Shown here: positions 1 through 4,970 of the stretch, one piece after another
Position numbering within the stretch: the stretch's first letter is position 1
How the letters are laid out: the number at the start of each line of letters is the position of its first letter
DNA from: a virus
IMG/VR virus record: IMGVR_UViG_3300040810_001185
Span: 1 to 40,337 of that record
DNA length: 40,337 nucleotides
Strand: one strand, 5' to 3'
The notes under the pieces: model-generated
What the model was told of the DNA's origin: nothing
Databases searched by the model: none
What the model saw: the letters and a program-made list of their open reading frames with translations, nothing else
Made by a program: the position numbers and the translations under genes

Positions 1-127
1 CCTTGTGGGCCGGTTGCACCATCGGCACCATCTGCGCCATCAGCACCGGCTGGTCCGGCAGGTCCTTGTGGGCCGGTTGCACCAGCTGGGCCTTGAGGCC
101 CTACCAAGCTGACAGCAGTGATTCCGG
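1..127. repeat. Left copy of 127-bp terminal direct repeat
   Basis: Bases 1-127 are identical to 40211-40337 and also to 271-397. Identical contig ends of 127 bp are typical of a circular or circularly permuted molecule assembled with a k-mer of that length. The internal third copy means a repeat-induced contig break is also possible. Confidence 0.9.
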
Positions 128-540
128 TCCAGCTACCAGGCGTAACTGACCCTTTATCATATCGGATCGTATCTGCTGATGTGTCGATATAGCTGTCTCC
201 ATCATTGCCTAATGTGTCGGATGGAGTGCCTGTACCATATAGAATGGAAATACCATCAGCACCGGCAGACCCTTGTGGGCCGGTTGCACCATCGGCACCA
301 TCTGCGCCATCAGCACCGGCTGGTCCGGCAGGTCCTTGTGGGCCGGTTGCACCAGCTGGGCCTTGAGGCCCTACCAAGCTGACAGCAGTGATTCCGGTCC
401 AGCTACCAGGCGTAACTGATCCTTTATCATATCGGATCGTATCTGCTGATGTGTCGATATAGCTGTCTCCATCATTGCCTAATGTGTCGGATGGAGCGCC
501 TGTACCGTATCGAATCATGATACCGTCCTGACCATCAGCG
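1..540. repeat. 270-bp tandem duplication inside the tail-fibre gene
   Basis: Bases 1 to about 250 match 271 to about 520 almost perfectly. The first differences are C/T at 140 versus 410, then divergence after about 230 versus 500. The period of 270 bp equals 90 codons, so the frame is preserved. The unit encodes a collagen-like stretch plus the GNDGDSYIDTSADTIRYDKG module. The near identity suggests a recent duplication or ongoing recombination. Confidence 0.9.
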
Positions 541-614
541 CCTGCAGCACCCGCCAGCCCATTAAATTCGACAGTCAATGGGGATGCTGTTTTAAATTCT
601 ACTTGTAATGCCAT
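1..614 (-). CDS. Collagen-like tail fibre, N-terminal part (gene continues across the window ends)
   Basis: The reading frame opens with ATG at 614 and stays open to base 1. It encodes a short N-terminal segment, then a roughly 90-residue module containing GNDGDSYIDTSADTIRYDKG, then Gly-X-Y collagen-like triplets ([13 protein letters not shown]). The module occurs twice in tandem with nearly identical DNA. If base 128 is joined to base 40337, removing the 127-bp overlap, the frame continues exactly into the fibre reading at 39505-40337, giving about 439 residues. Collagen-like fibres are common phage trimeric tail or side fibres, so a host-contact role is inferred. The start lies 1 nt after the stop of the BppU-like gene (616-981), which suggests translational coupling. 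Copy number of the repeat module is uncertain because of the assembly ends. Confidence 0.85.
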   Translation of the reverse strand, partial: MALQVEFKTASPLTVEFNGLAGAAGADGQDGIMIRYGTGAPSDTLGNDGDSYIDTSADTIRYDKGSVTPGSWTGITAVSLVGPQGPAGATGPQGPAGPAGADGADGADGATGPQGSAGADGISILYGTGTPSDTLGNDGDSYIDTSADTIRYDKGSVTPGSWTGITAVSLVGPQGPAGATGPQGPAGPAGADGADGADGATGPQ

Positions 615-615
615 A

Positions 616-981
616 TTAAACAGATTTTGAGGCCATTTGGATTTCTCCGACTACAATTGTGTATTTGCGACTTGTGGCAGTAATAAATTGCATTCCATAC
701 CAGTAAGTCTCATTTTCATCTAAATCTTCAGTGTCTGATGGTGTTAGCTCAAAGTTAAATGTAGCTTCTCCTAGTGTAGCTGTGTCTAGTGTAGGATTCT
801 TTGATATCAAAATCTCATCAGAACTCTCATTGTTTTTAATAACAATAGTCACTGAAGATCCTGTGAAGTCTGTACCAGTTTCCTTAAAAGTAATAGGGTC
901 TGGTCCCAATGTGTCCCCTACACGTCCGTTGTAGTTCCTTGTGGCAGGGTTTTGTGTAACATCTATTATTTTTGTGCTCAT
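616..981 (-). CDS. BppU-like N-terminal domain tail/baseplate protein
   Basis: 121 residues. It has the pattern of a small Ig-like beta domain seen in baseplate upper proteins (BppU N-terminal family): a GDTLGPDPITF start, alternating beta strands (SSVTIVIKNNE), a GEATFNFELTPSDTEDL stretch, a YWYGMQF strand and an ending KYTIVVGEIQMASK. In phages this domain usually attaches receptor-binding proteins to the tail. It is the first gene of the fibre cassette, ending 1 nt before the collagen-like fibre starts at 614, which fits that role. A perfect terminator-like hairpin with an uninterrupted U tract ends only 6 nt before its ATG, which is odd. Family assignment is by pattern only. Confidence 0.6.
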   Translation of the reverse strand: MSTKIIDVTQNPATRNYNGRVGDTLGPDPITFKETGTDFTGSSVTIVIKNNESSDEILISKNPTLDTATLGEATFNFELTPSDTEDLDENETYWYGMQFITATSRKYTIVVGEIQMASKSV

Positions 982-986
982 GGTTC

Positions 987-1017
987 AAAAAAAAAAACCT
1001 ACCCAAAATAGGGTAGG
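987..1017 (-). terminator. Terminator-like hairpin 6 nt before a start codon
   Basis: On the minus strand CCTACCC (1017-1011), loop of 6, GGGTAGG (1004-998), then an uninterrupted U tract down to 987. The ATG of the BppU-like gene is at 981. It may end the transcript of 1072-1488 or act as a readthrough-controlled leader. TGTCCTA (1020-1014) overlaps the 5' arm. Confidence 0.8.
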
Positions 1018-1071
1018 ACATAAGTGAAAATGGTTTTGATGAAGATTGTTGTTTTGATAGTTGAGCAAGGT

Positions 1072-1488
1072 TTATTCCTCTAACCACTCTCTCAAATCTT
1101 CTATTACATCAGTTCGTGTCACCTTATACATTCCCCCTGACGCATAATAAAGTTTTGGACATTCTTTTTTGAACTTTTCAAAATCAAAGCAAGCTTTCGC
1201 AAGTTCTGTTATTTCATGTACTTCTGACTCATATCCAAACTCAGAAAATCTATGCTCTCCCATTTCTTCAAAATGGGTAGCTAGTATATCAGCATCTATT
1301 TTTATGATAGGTTCAAGTTCTGCGCCCTGGATTTCTATACTCCAATTATCTGGCAAGTTTATGCCCTCTTCTGTATCATCTTCATTAAACTGGCTCTCTG
1401 CCAGTTCCTGTATAAGATCATCATGACCCCTTATGAAGCGATCTCCCCAGAAGAAAAATTCTTTTTTGTAGTCTTTATATTCTTTCAT
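1072..1488 (-). CDS. Hypothetical acidic protein
   Basis: 138 residues, family not recognised. The sequence is acidic and aromatic-rich (MKEYKDYKKEFFFWGDRF at the N-terminus; RTDVIEDLREWLEE at the C-terminus), apparently soluble and helical, with no signal peptide or membrane segment. It sits at the downstream end of the accessory gene run after the primase, 23 bp from the DUF3307-like gene, and has the same A-rich start region as its neighbours. It is probably an early accessory protein. No function can be assigned from the sequence. Confidence 0.7.
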   Translation of the reverse strand: MKEYKDYKKEFFFWGDRFIRGHDDLIQELAESQFNEDDTEEGINLPDNWSIEIQGAELEPIIKIDADILATHFEEMGEHRFSEFGYESEVHEITELAKACFDFEKFKKECPKLYYASGGMYKVTRTDVIEDLREWLEE

Positions 1489-1511
1489 CGGTGTTATGAT
1501 TTAAGGAAGCC

Positions 1512-1889
1512 CTAGCTAAATGAAAGCCAAATAGCAATTGTGTTAAAAATTAAATGAAACGTGTTGTCTATAATTATCATGAGCCATACACTCATCCAAA
1601 TAGGCTTTTCTGACCCATATCCAAAATTGGTGCTGCTCCAATTCCAGTTTGCAAGTTTAATCCAATAAACCGCTAATCTGTACCTATCAATCAAATAATG
1701 AGTTACATACACAATAGGCCAAAACTCAATATCAGTGATAAAGAGAAAAGGAAGACTGTAAATAGTGGCATGGATGAACGCCGGCAAAAAAGCCTTTGTT
1801 TTATTCTGTGCCATCCAATCGTTTTGCATCAAGTAATCACCTATTACATGAAACAGGAACCCTAATACTAATGCTGTTGCTAATGTCAT
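1512..1889 (-). CDS. DUF3307-like membrane protein
   Basis: 125 residues, with three or four hydrophobic segments (about 1-20, 36-58, 60-75 and 95-122). The N-terminal pattern GDYLMQNDWMAQNKTK followed by an FIHATIYSLPF histidine-containing helix and HYLIDRYR matches my recollection of the DUF3307 family, small inner-membrane proteins of unknown role found in phages and bacteria. It would sit in the host cytoplasmic membrane. Neighbours are two soluble small proteins; there is no lysis gene beside it. A role in superinfection control or membrane remodelling would be speculation. Confidence 0.65.
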   Translation of the reverse strand: MTLATALVLGFLFHVIGDYLMQNDWMAQNKTKAFLPAFIHATIYSLPFLFITDIEFWPIVYVTHYLIDRYRLAVYWIKLANWNWSSTNFGYGSEKPIWMSVWLMIIIDNTFHLIFNTIAIWLSFS

Positions 1890-1922
1890 TTTCTTGTTAT
1901 GATTAAATTGTTAAAACCAAAC

Positions 1923-2489
1923 TCAAAAAGGCAATTCGTCATCATCCTTTTTTTCAAAATTTGCTAGTGTAAGTTCTTTTGCTTCATAAATGAATTTACA
2001 ATCAGGTTGGGCACTTACCATAAAGTGTTTTATTGTAGATTCTTTTTTGACTGCAATTCGAATATCACGCATGACAAGATCATAACCACTATGAAAATTG
2101 GCTATTCCTGCATAAACAAGCGCAGCATGTTCAAAACTATCAGCTTGAACAGTCCTATCAAATTCGTCTTGTATAAGGTCAAGATGTTTAATTTGAAAAT
2201 CAAATTTACCTGGTTCACTGATGTTTATTTGAAAGTCATGGAAATGGACGGTTTTGGGGTCTTGTCTTTTGGGAATACCTCCCAACTTAACTAGCCTATT
2301 TTCATCCTGTAATTTAAAATGTAAATAATCCTTGTTTTTGCATTTCATTTCTTTTTGACAAGAGAAAGGGCCGTAAATACTTAACCCAACCATTGGGTCA
2401 AAGGCTGCAAATGGGGTTGGGGAGTCAGACTCATGAAATGAGTCAATAGCTGTTCCGCAAAACGGGCAAAATTTTATTTCATTTTTCAT
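1923..2489 (-). CDS. Zinc-ribbon protein with SSB-like C-terminal tip
   Basis: 188 residues. The N-terminus carries a CPFCG knuckle (C8, C11) and a second cysteine set at CQKEMKC (about residues 44-50), consistent with a zinc ribbon. The middle is beta-rich (FQINISEPGKFDFQIK). The last residues are KKDDDELPF, closely resembling the acidic Asp/Glu-Pro-Phe tip that bacterial SSB uses to recruit PriA, RecO, exonuclease I and others. Either it is a phage DNA-binding protein that recruits host replication proteins, or it mimics SSB to titrate them. The upstream primase ends EEAVPF, a similar tip. The start at 2489 is the only reasonable ATG before the zinc motif. Confidence 0.7.
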   Translation of the reverse strand: MKNEIKFCPFCGTAIDSFHESDSPTPFAAFDPMVGLSIYGPFSCQKEMKCKNKDYLHFKLQDENRLVKLGGIPKRQDPKTVHFHDFQINISEPGKFDFQIKHLDLIQDEFDRTVQADSFEHAALVYAGIANFHSGYDLVMRDIRIAVKKESTIKHFMVSAQPDCKFIYEAKELTLANFEKKDDDELPF

Positions 2490-2510
2490 CTGTTCTGTTT
2501 TTGTAAGCCC

Positions 2511-2684
2511 TTACGAGCAAATAATTTTAGCTAATCTCCATGCAGTAGAAAAACCAAATCTAGTTTTCCATAAATGGGGCTTTCTTGTCAGTCCTTCTTC
2601 CTGGCCTGTTTCATCCCAAGCATAATGATTTTGATGACCAAACCAGCGAAAGAAACAGGATATAAATTGAATTGATTTTTTCAT
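2511..2684 (-). CDS. Small hypothetical protein (57 aa)
   Basis: ATG at 2684, stop at 2511, 57 residues, basic and aromatic: starts MKKSIQFISCFFRWFG and ends AWRLAKIICS. The N-terminal part is hydrophobic but short, possibly an amphipathic or membrane-associated helix. It lies 21 bp upstream of the zinc-ribbon gene and follows the 58-residue basic protein in the same direction, which supports it as part of the small-gene run. No family was recognised. Coding status rests on position and codon continuity. Confidence 0.5.
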   Translation of the reverse strand: MKKSIQFISCFFRWFGHQNHYAWDETGQEEGLTRKPHLWKTRFGFSTAWRLAKIICS

Positions 2685-2710
2685 GATTGCGTTTTGTTAT
2701 TAGCCAAGGT

Positions 2711-2887
2711 TCACTCTCGAACCTCGATGTTAAATTTCTTTGATAAGCCAGATATCTCCAGCCTAAGATCTCTTACTCTCTGCTCCTGGGAGGACGTCAT
2801 GATATGCTCACCCTCATGAGTCAGGTTAAAGATTATTCTCTGGCTTCTCCTGATCCGTTTTATTGCTCGACGTTTTTTAAATGACAT
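2711..2887 (-). CDS. Small basic protein (58 aa)
   Basis: The frame is open from 2950, but the ATG at 2887 is preferred: it gives a highly basic N-terminus (MSFKKRRAIKRIRRSQRI), and upstream codons look non-coding. 58 residues. The second half (SSQEQRVRDLRLEISGLSKKF) is a likely helix or short coiled coil. Basic charge suggests nucleic-acid binding. It is one of the run of micro-genes after the primase. No family was recognised. Confidence 0.55.
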   Translation of the reverse strand: MSFKKRRAIKRIRRSQRIIFNLTHEGEHIMTSSQEQRVRDLRLEISGLSKKFNIEVRE

Positions 2888-2907
2888 TGTTATATTATTA
2901 GAGTATC

Positions 2908-3042
2908 CTAAGGGGAAACCAGTGGTTTGAAATTGGGTGTAGACTCCCAATCTTCATACCGACCATTAAGGCTGCCTGCTCTCGGTGAAAAAAATATTAA
3001 GAAAGAACTTGTCTTGGTTTCTAAGAAGTGGGGCTCTACCAT
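2908..3042 (-). CDS. Possible micro-ORF overlapping a leader repeat
   Basis: ATG at 3042, stop at 2908, 44 codons: starts MVEPHFLETKTSSFLIFFSP and ends STPNFKPLVSP. It fills the gap between two micro-genes, but its 5' end overlaps copy 1 of the hairpin leader repeat (3030-3090), and it includes a partial copy near 2999-3013. It could therefore be a chance frame through a regulatory region. Low confidence. Confidence 0.25.
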   Translation of the reverse strand: MVEPHFLETKTSSFLIFFSPRAGSLNGRYEDWESTPNFKPLVSP

Positions 3043-3090
3043 ATCGTCTAACGCTTTTGTGTAAATGGTTTTTGAAAGAACTTGAGCCCC
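3030..3090 (-). repeat. Hairpin leader repeat, copy 1 (GGGGCTC stem)
   Basis: Arms GGGGCTC (3030-3036) and GAGCCCC (3084-3090) are perfectly complementary. The minus-strand 5' part CAAGTTCTTTCAAAA matches copies 2 and 3, but the stem bases differ on both sides in a compensating way. A half copy (AAGAACTTGTC) lies near 3003-3013. Confidence 0.65.
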
Positions 3091-3119
3091 TGAAAAGAAC
3101 TGTTGAATAACGCACTACA

Positions 3120-3281
3120 TCAAGCCCGGAGGGCTGGTGTTTCTTTATTGCCCTCCTTGGCAATGAGTGTATGGATCCGATCAGTCATTTCTTTTGGCGT
3201 GCGCTTGCCATTAGCTGTCAGCTTTGCCCATCGGTCCTGGAGGGTTAAGAGTTCTGTTTTTTCTGATTTTGATAGTGCCAT
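3120..3281 (-). CDS. Small hypothetical protein (53 aa)
   Basis: ATG at 3281 preceded by an A-rich tract, stop at 3120, 53 residues: starts MALSKSEKTELLTLQDRWAK, ends GNKETPALRA. It looks like a short soluble helical hairpin (KTELLTLQDRWAKL, EMTDRIHTLIAKEG). It begins 33 nt after the 3' arm of hairpin leader repeat copy 2, the same layout as the 40-residue membrane peptide after copy 3. Function unknown. An overlapping longer minus-strand frame (2966-3163) is less protein-like. Confidence 0.55.
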   Translation of the reverse strand: MALSKSEKTELLTLQDRWAKLTANGKRTPKEMTDRIHTLIAKEGNKETPALRA

Positions 3282-3313
3282 TTTTTTTACGAATTGGAAG
3301 GGTGAATAAAAGT

Positions 3314-3367
3314 GGGGACTTGCATTATTAACCCTTGTTAAAAGATGTTTTGAAAGAACTTGTCCCC
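3314..3367 (-). repeat. Hairpin leader repeat, copy 2
   Basis: Arms GGGGAC (3314-3319) and GTCCCC (3362-3367). The minus strand carries CAAGTTCTTT near its 5' arm and GGGTTAATAATGCA near its 3' arm, both shared with copy 3. It lies about 33 nt before the ATG of the 53-residue gene. Confidence 0.75.
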
Positions 3368-3469
3368 GTTTTCTTTTTAGACCACCTTATTTGTAGGGCA
3401 GGGCAGGGCGCCAGGCGAGGAGATCTATGTATCCAAACTTGTGCGCTAAGCCCAAAGCGATGATGCCAG

Positions 3470-3703
3470 CTACAAATAGAATCTGTTATGTTTTGTTTTA
3501 ATTGCTAAGTTTCTGCCAAAAGAAAGGCATCCAAGTTGGTAGGGCAGGCACTCCTCTATTGTGTACCACTTTGTATCATTCAAATGCCTTACTTTCCCAT
3601 CCTTTATTTCTTCAACTGTAAGAGAAAATTTACTTATTATTTTTATTCCCTCAGCTTGGGTAGCAAGTAGGATTTTTTGTGCAAAGACTTCTAGTATTTT
3701 CAT
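3470..3703 (-). CDS. Small hypothetical protein (77 aa)
   Basis: 77 residues. The N-terminal half is helical/amphipathic (MKILEVFAQKILLATQAEG) and is followed by a beta-like segment (IISKFSLTVEEIKDGKVRHL) and an ending NRFYL. No family or catalytic motif was recognised. It lies 22 bp after the 75-residue gene in the same direction. Downstream, bases 3387-3480 hold an open frame without a usual start (see rejected items). It belongs to the post-primase accessory run. Confidence 0.6.
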   Translation of the reverse strand: MKILEVFAQKILLATQAEGIKIISKFSLTVEEIKDGKVRHLNDTKWYTIEECLPYQLGCLSFGRNLAIKTKHNRFYL

Positions 3704-3725
3704 TGTGTTCTTATTTTATGAAGGT

Positions 3726-3953
3726 TTAGAAATTCATTTTAGGAACCTTTGCCCATGTCAACCAATTAGGGAGATTATAAGCATTTGCAATTTTGTCGAA
3801 GAATTCGGAATCTTTTGCCTGTTCTTCTCTGTGTTGACGTTCTGCTTCATCATCCATCGGGGCACAATTTTCGTTGAATTGCTCATCATTTTTTAGGATA
3901 GCATTGCCTAAAATTTGCAAAAGGTGTTTTGCTTCTTCTTGTGTTAATTTCAT
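3726..3953 (-). CDS. Small acidic hypothetical protein (75 aa)
   Basis: 75 residues, acidic and helical: MKLTQEEAKHLLQILGNAIL at the N-terminus, a charged middle (DDEAERQHREEQAKDSE) and a C-terminus with NLPNWLTWAKVPKMNF. No membrane segment or recognised domain. It follows the HTH gene after about 54 bp. The acidic, small, soluble character is typical of phage proteins that bind a host enzyme, but no such target can be named from sequence. Confidence 0.6.
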   Translation of the reverse strand: MKLTQEEAKHLLQILGNAILKNDEQFNENCAPMDDEAERQHREEQAKDSEFFDKIANAYNLPNWLTWAKVPKMNF

Positions 3954-4007
3954 TTTTTTTGTTTTAAAGGTTATAGGTAAGGTTAAAAAAGCATTTGCTG
4001 CTTTATT

Positions 4008-4322
4008 TTATTTTGAAATCTTTTTAAGGCGGATTAACCGTTTAAATAGTTCTTTATCCGGTTCTGTGCGTCTTACTATTGCTTGAATTGTTGACTCTGA
4101 CACATTAAATAACTGGCCTAAGTCGTTATATGTTAATGCTCCTCTTTCTGTCTTTTTTCTCCCATATTTAAAATATAAAAACACAATAAGGGCATCTCGT
4201 TTGGCTGTCATCCCGGTATAGTGGCCAGCACGACGCCCTCTTCCTGACTTTTTGGGCTGCAGACTTGACTCATTTAAACCGACAGCATTTAGATAAATTT
4301 TAAATTTCTTAATCGTCAGCAT
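4008..4322 (-). CDS. Small helix-turn-helix DNA-binding protein
   Basis: The frame is open from 4379, but ATG at 4322 (MLTIKKFKIYLNAVG) is preferred because the upstream 50-codon gene ends at 4333. 104 residues. The C-terminal half contains a clear helix-turn-helix pattern, LTYNDLGQLFNVSESTIQAI (about residues 66-85), followed by a basic tail. The middle is basic (KKSGRGRRAGHYTG). It probably regulates transcription of this or a neighbouring operon. It resembles Fis/homeodomain-like HTH segments of transposase or sigma-like proteins more than a classic phage repressor. Target sites are unknown. Confidence 0.65.
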   Translation of the reverse strand: MLTIKKFKIYLNAVGLNESSLQPKKSGRGRRAGHYTGMTAKRDALIVFLYFKYGRKKTERGALTYNDLGQLFNVSESTIQAIVRRTEPDKELFKRLIRLKKISK

Positions 4323-4332
4323 ATTTTTTTCA

Positions 4333-4485
4333 TTATAATTTTTTAAAAGATTTCTCGACACTTTCTTCTGATTTGTCAAGTTTATAAAAGGTTATCCGAT
4401 ACCCCCAGCCAGTGGGAGTATGATGTCTCAGGTATTTGTCAATCCTGTTGATTGTGTGTATCAAAAATGGTGTGATTAATTTCAT
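4333..4485 (-). CDS. Small hypothetical protein (50 aa)
   Basis: ATG at 4485, stop at 4333, 50 residues: MKLITPFLIHTINRIDKYLR, then HHTPTGWGYRITFYKLDKSE and a basic end. It stops 10 nt before the preferred ATG of the HTH gene, so the two may be coupled. Coding status is inferred from tight packing and reasonable amino-acid composition. No family recognised. Confidence 0.4.
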   Translation of the reverse strand: MKLITPFLIHTINRIDKYLRHHTPTGWGYRITFYKLDKSEESVEKSFKKL

Positions 4486-4500
4486 GTTACTTTATTTAAT

Positions 4501-4527
4501 AGCTGGGAGGCATACTACCTCCCAGCT
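4501..4527. terminator. Strong hairpin between micro-genes
   Basis: AGCTGGGAGG (4501-4510) and CCTCCCAGCT (4518-4527) form a perfect 10-bp stem with a 7-nt loop. There is no clear U tract on the minus strand, so it may be a weak terminator or RNA stabiliser after the lipoprotein gene. Confidence 0.5.
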
Positions 4528-4586
4528 TCTTTCCAAATTTCCCATGTAATTCCAGATGCTGTCTGCACCCAGTTTAACATTTCGGT

Positions 4587-4718
4587 CTATTCAGGCTGTT
4601 GCTTTTCAAGCTTTACAGATACACCATTATCGTAGGTGTTTGGATATGGAGTTGTACATGAGGATACTGAAAGTGTAAAAAGCAATGTGATTAGAATAAT
4701 CAGTTTTCTTTTAGTCAT
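4587..4718 (-). CDS. Small lipoprotein (43 aa), possible outer-membrane spanin
   Basis: ATG at 4718, stop at 4587, 43 residues. It has a clear lipoprotein signal: basic start MTKRK, a hydrophobic core (LIILITLLFTL) and a lipobox SVSSC with cysteine at about residue 22. The mature part of some 20 residues is polar (TTPYPNTYDNGVSVKLEKQQ). It is far too short for an enzyme. Small phage lipoproteins are known as outer-membrane spanin subunits (Rz1 type) or superinfection-exclusion/entry-blocking lipoproteins. The spanin-like inner-membrane candidate lies far away (36345-36653), so either role is possible. It lies 25 bp after a 40-residue membrane peptide. Confidence 0.65.
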   Translation of the reverse strand: MTKRKLIILITLLFTLSVSSCTTPYPNTYDNGVSVKLEKQQPE

Positions 4719-4743
4719 TTTTTTACGATTTAGATGGTTATAA

Positions 4744-4866
4744 TTAATTATAATAGTTCCAGATCACGATGATAGAGACGATCGCCACGATCATGCTCAT
4801 TAAGCCTGGAGGACTAAGTGCTACAGCAATCAATCTCCGCAGTTTCTTGTTTTTGATGTTTATCAT
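4744..4866 (-). CDS. Single-pass membrane micro-peptide (40 aa)
   Basis: ATG at 4866 preceded by an A tract, stop at 4744, 40 residues: basic N-terminus (MINIKNKKLRRL) and one transmembrane helix (MSMIVAIVSIIVIWNYY). Topology by the positive-inside rule puts the N-terminus in the cytoplasm. It starts 25 nt after hairpin leader repeat copy 3 and precedes the lipoprotein gene, so the two may form an envelope-acting pair (lysis, or host-takeover or exclusion function). No family recognised. Confidence 0.5.
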   Translation of the reverse strand: MINIKNKKLRRLIAVALSPPGLMSMIVAIVSIIVIWNYYN

Positions 4867-4891
4867 TTTTTTTGGTGTTGTGGTTAAAAAA

Positions 4892-4949
4892 GGGGACCTG
4901 CATTATTAACCCGGTGAAAAATGTTTACCCATTTAAAGAACTTGTCCCC
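4892..4949 (-). repeat. Hairpin leader repeat, copy 3, with U tract
   Basis: Arms GGGGAC (4892-4897) and GTCCCC (4944-4949), followed on the minus strand by about six U (4891-4886). It shares CAAGTTCTTT and GGGTTAATAATGCA with copy 2. It lies 21 bp after the primase stop and about 25 nt before the micro-peptide ATG, so it can act as primase terminator and/or leader. Confidence 0.75.
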
Positions 4950-4970
4950 CCTTTGTATTATTAGAAGACC

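Noticed and set aside
179-382. Plus-strand frame rich in His, Arg and Gln ([16 protein letters not shown])
   Set aside because: It is the antisense reading of the collagen-like repeats and has no independent support; the same pattern recurs at 40089-40322.
1-614. Diversity-generating retroelement acting on the fibre gene
   Set aside because: Repeats are tandem and in frame; no reverse transcriptase gene or template/variable repeat pair with adenine-specific differences was found in the window.
2966-3163. Minus-strand 65-codon frame
   Set aside because: It overlaps the better 53-residue gene in another frame and spans a hairpin leader repeat; composition is not convincing.
3387-3480. Minus-strand open stretch reading ILFVAGIIALGLAHKFGYID and ending ALPYK
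   Set aside because: It looks like a small membrane peptide, but the frame has an in-frame stop just upstream and no ATG, GTG or good TTG at a sensible place. It could be a decayed gene or use a rare start, so it was not called.
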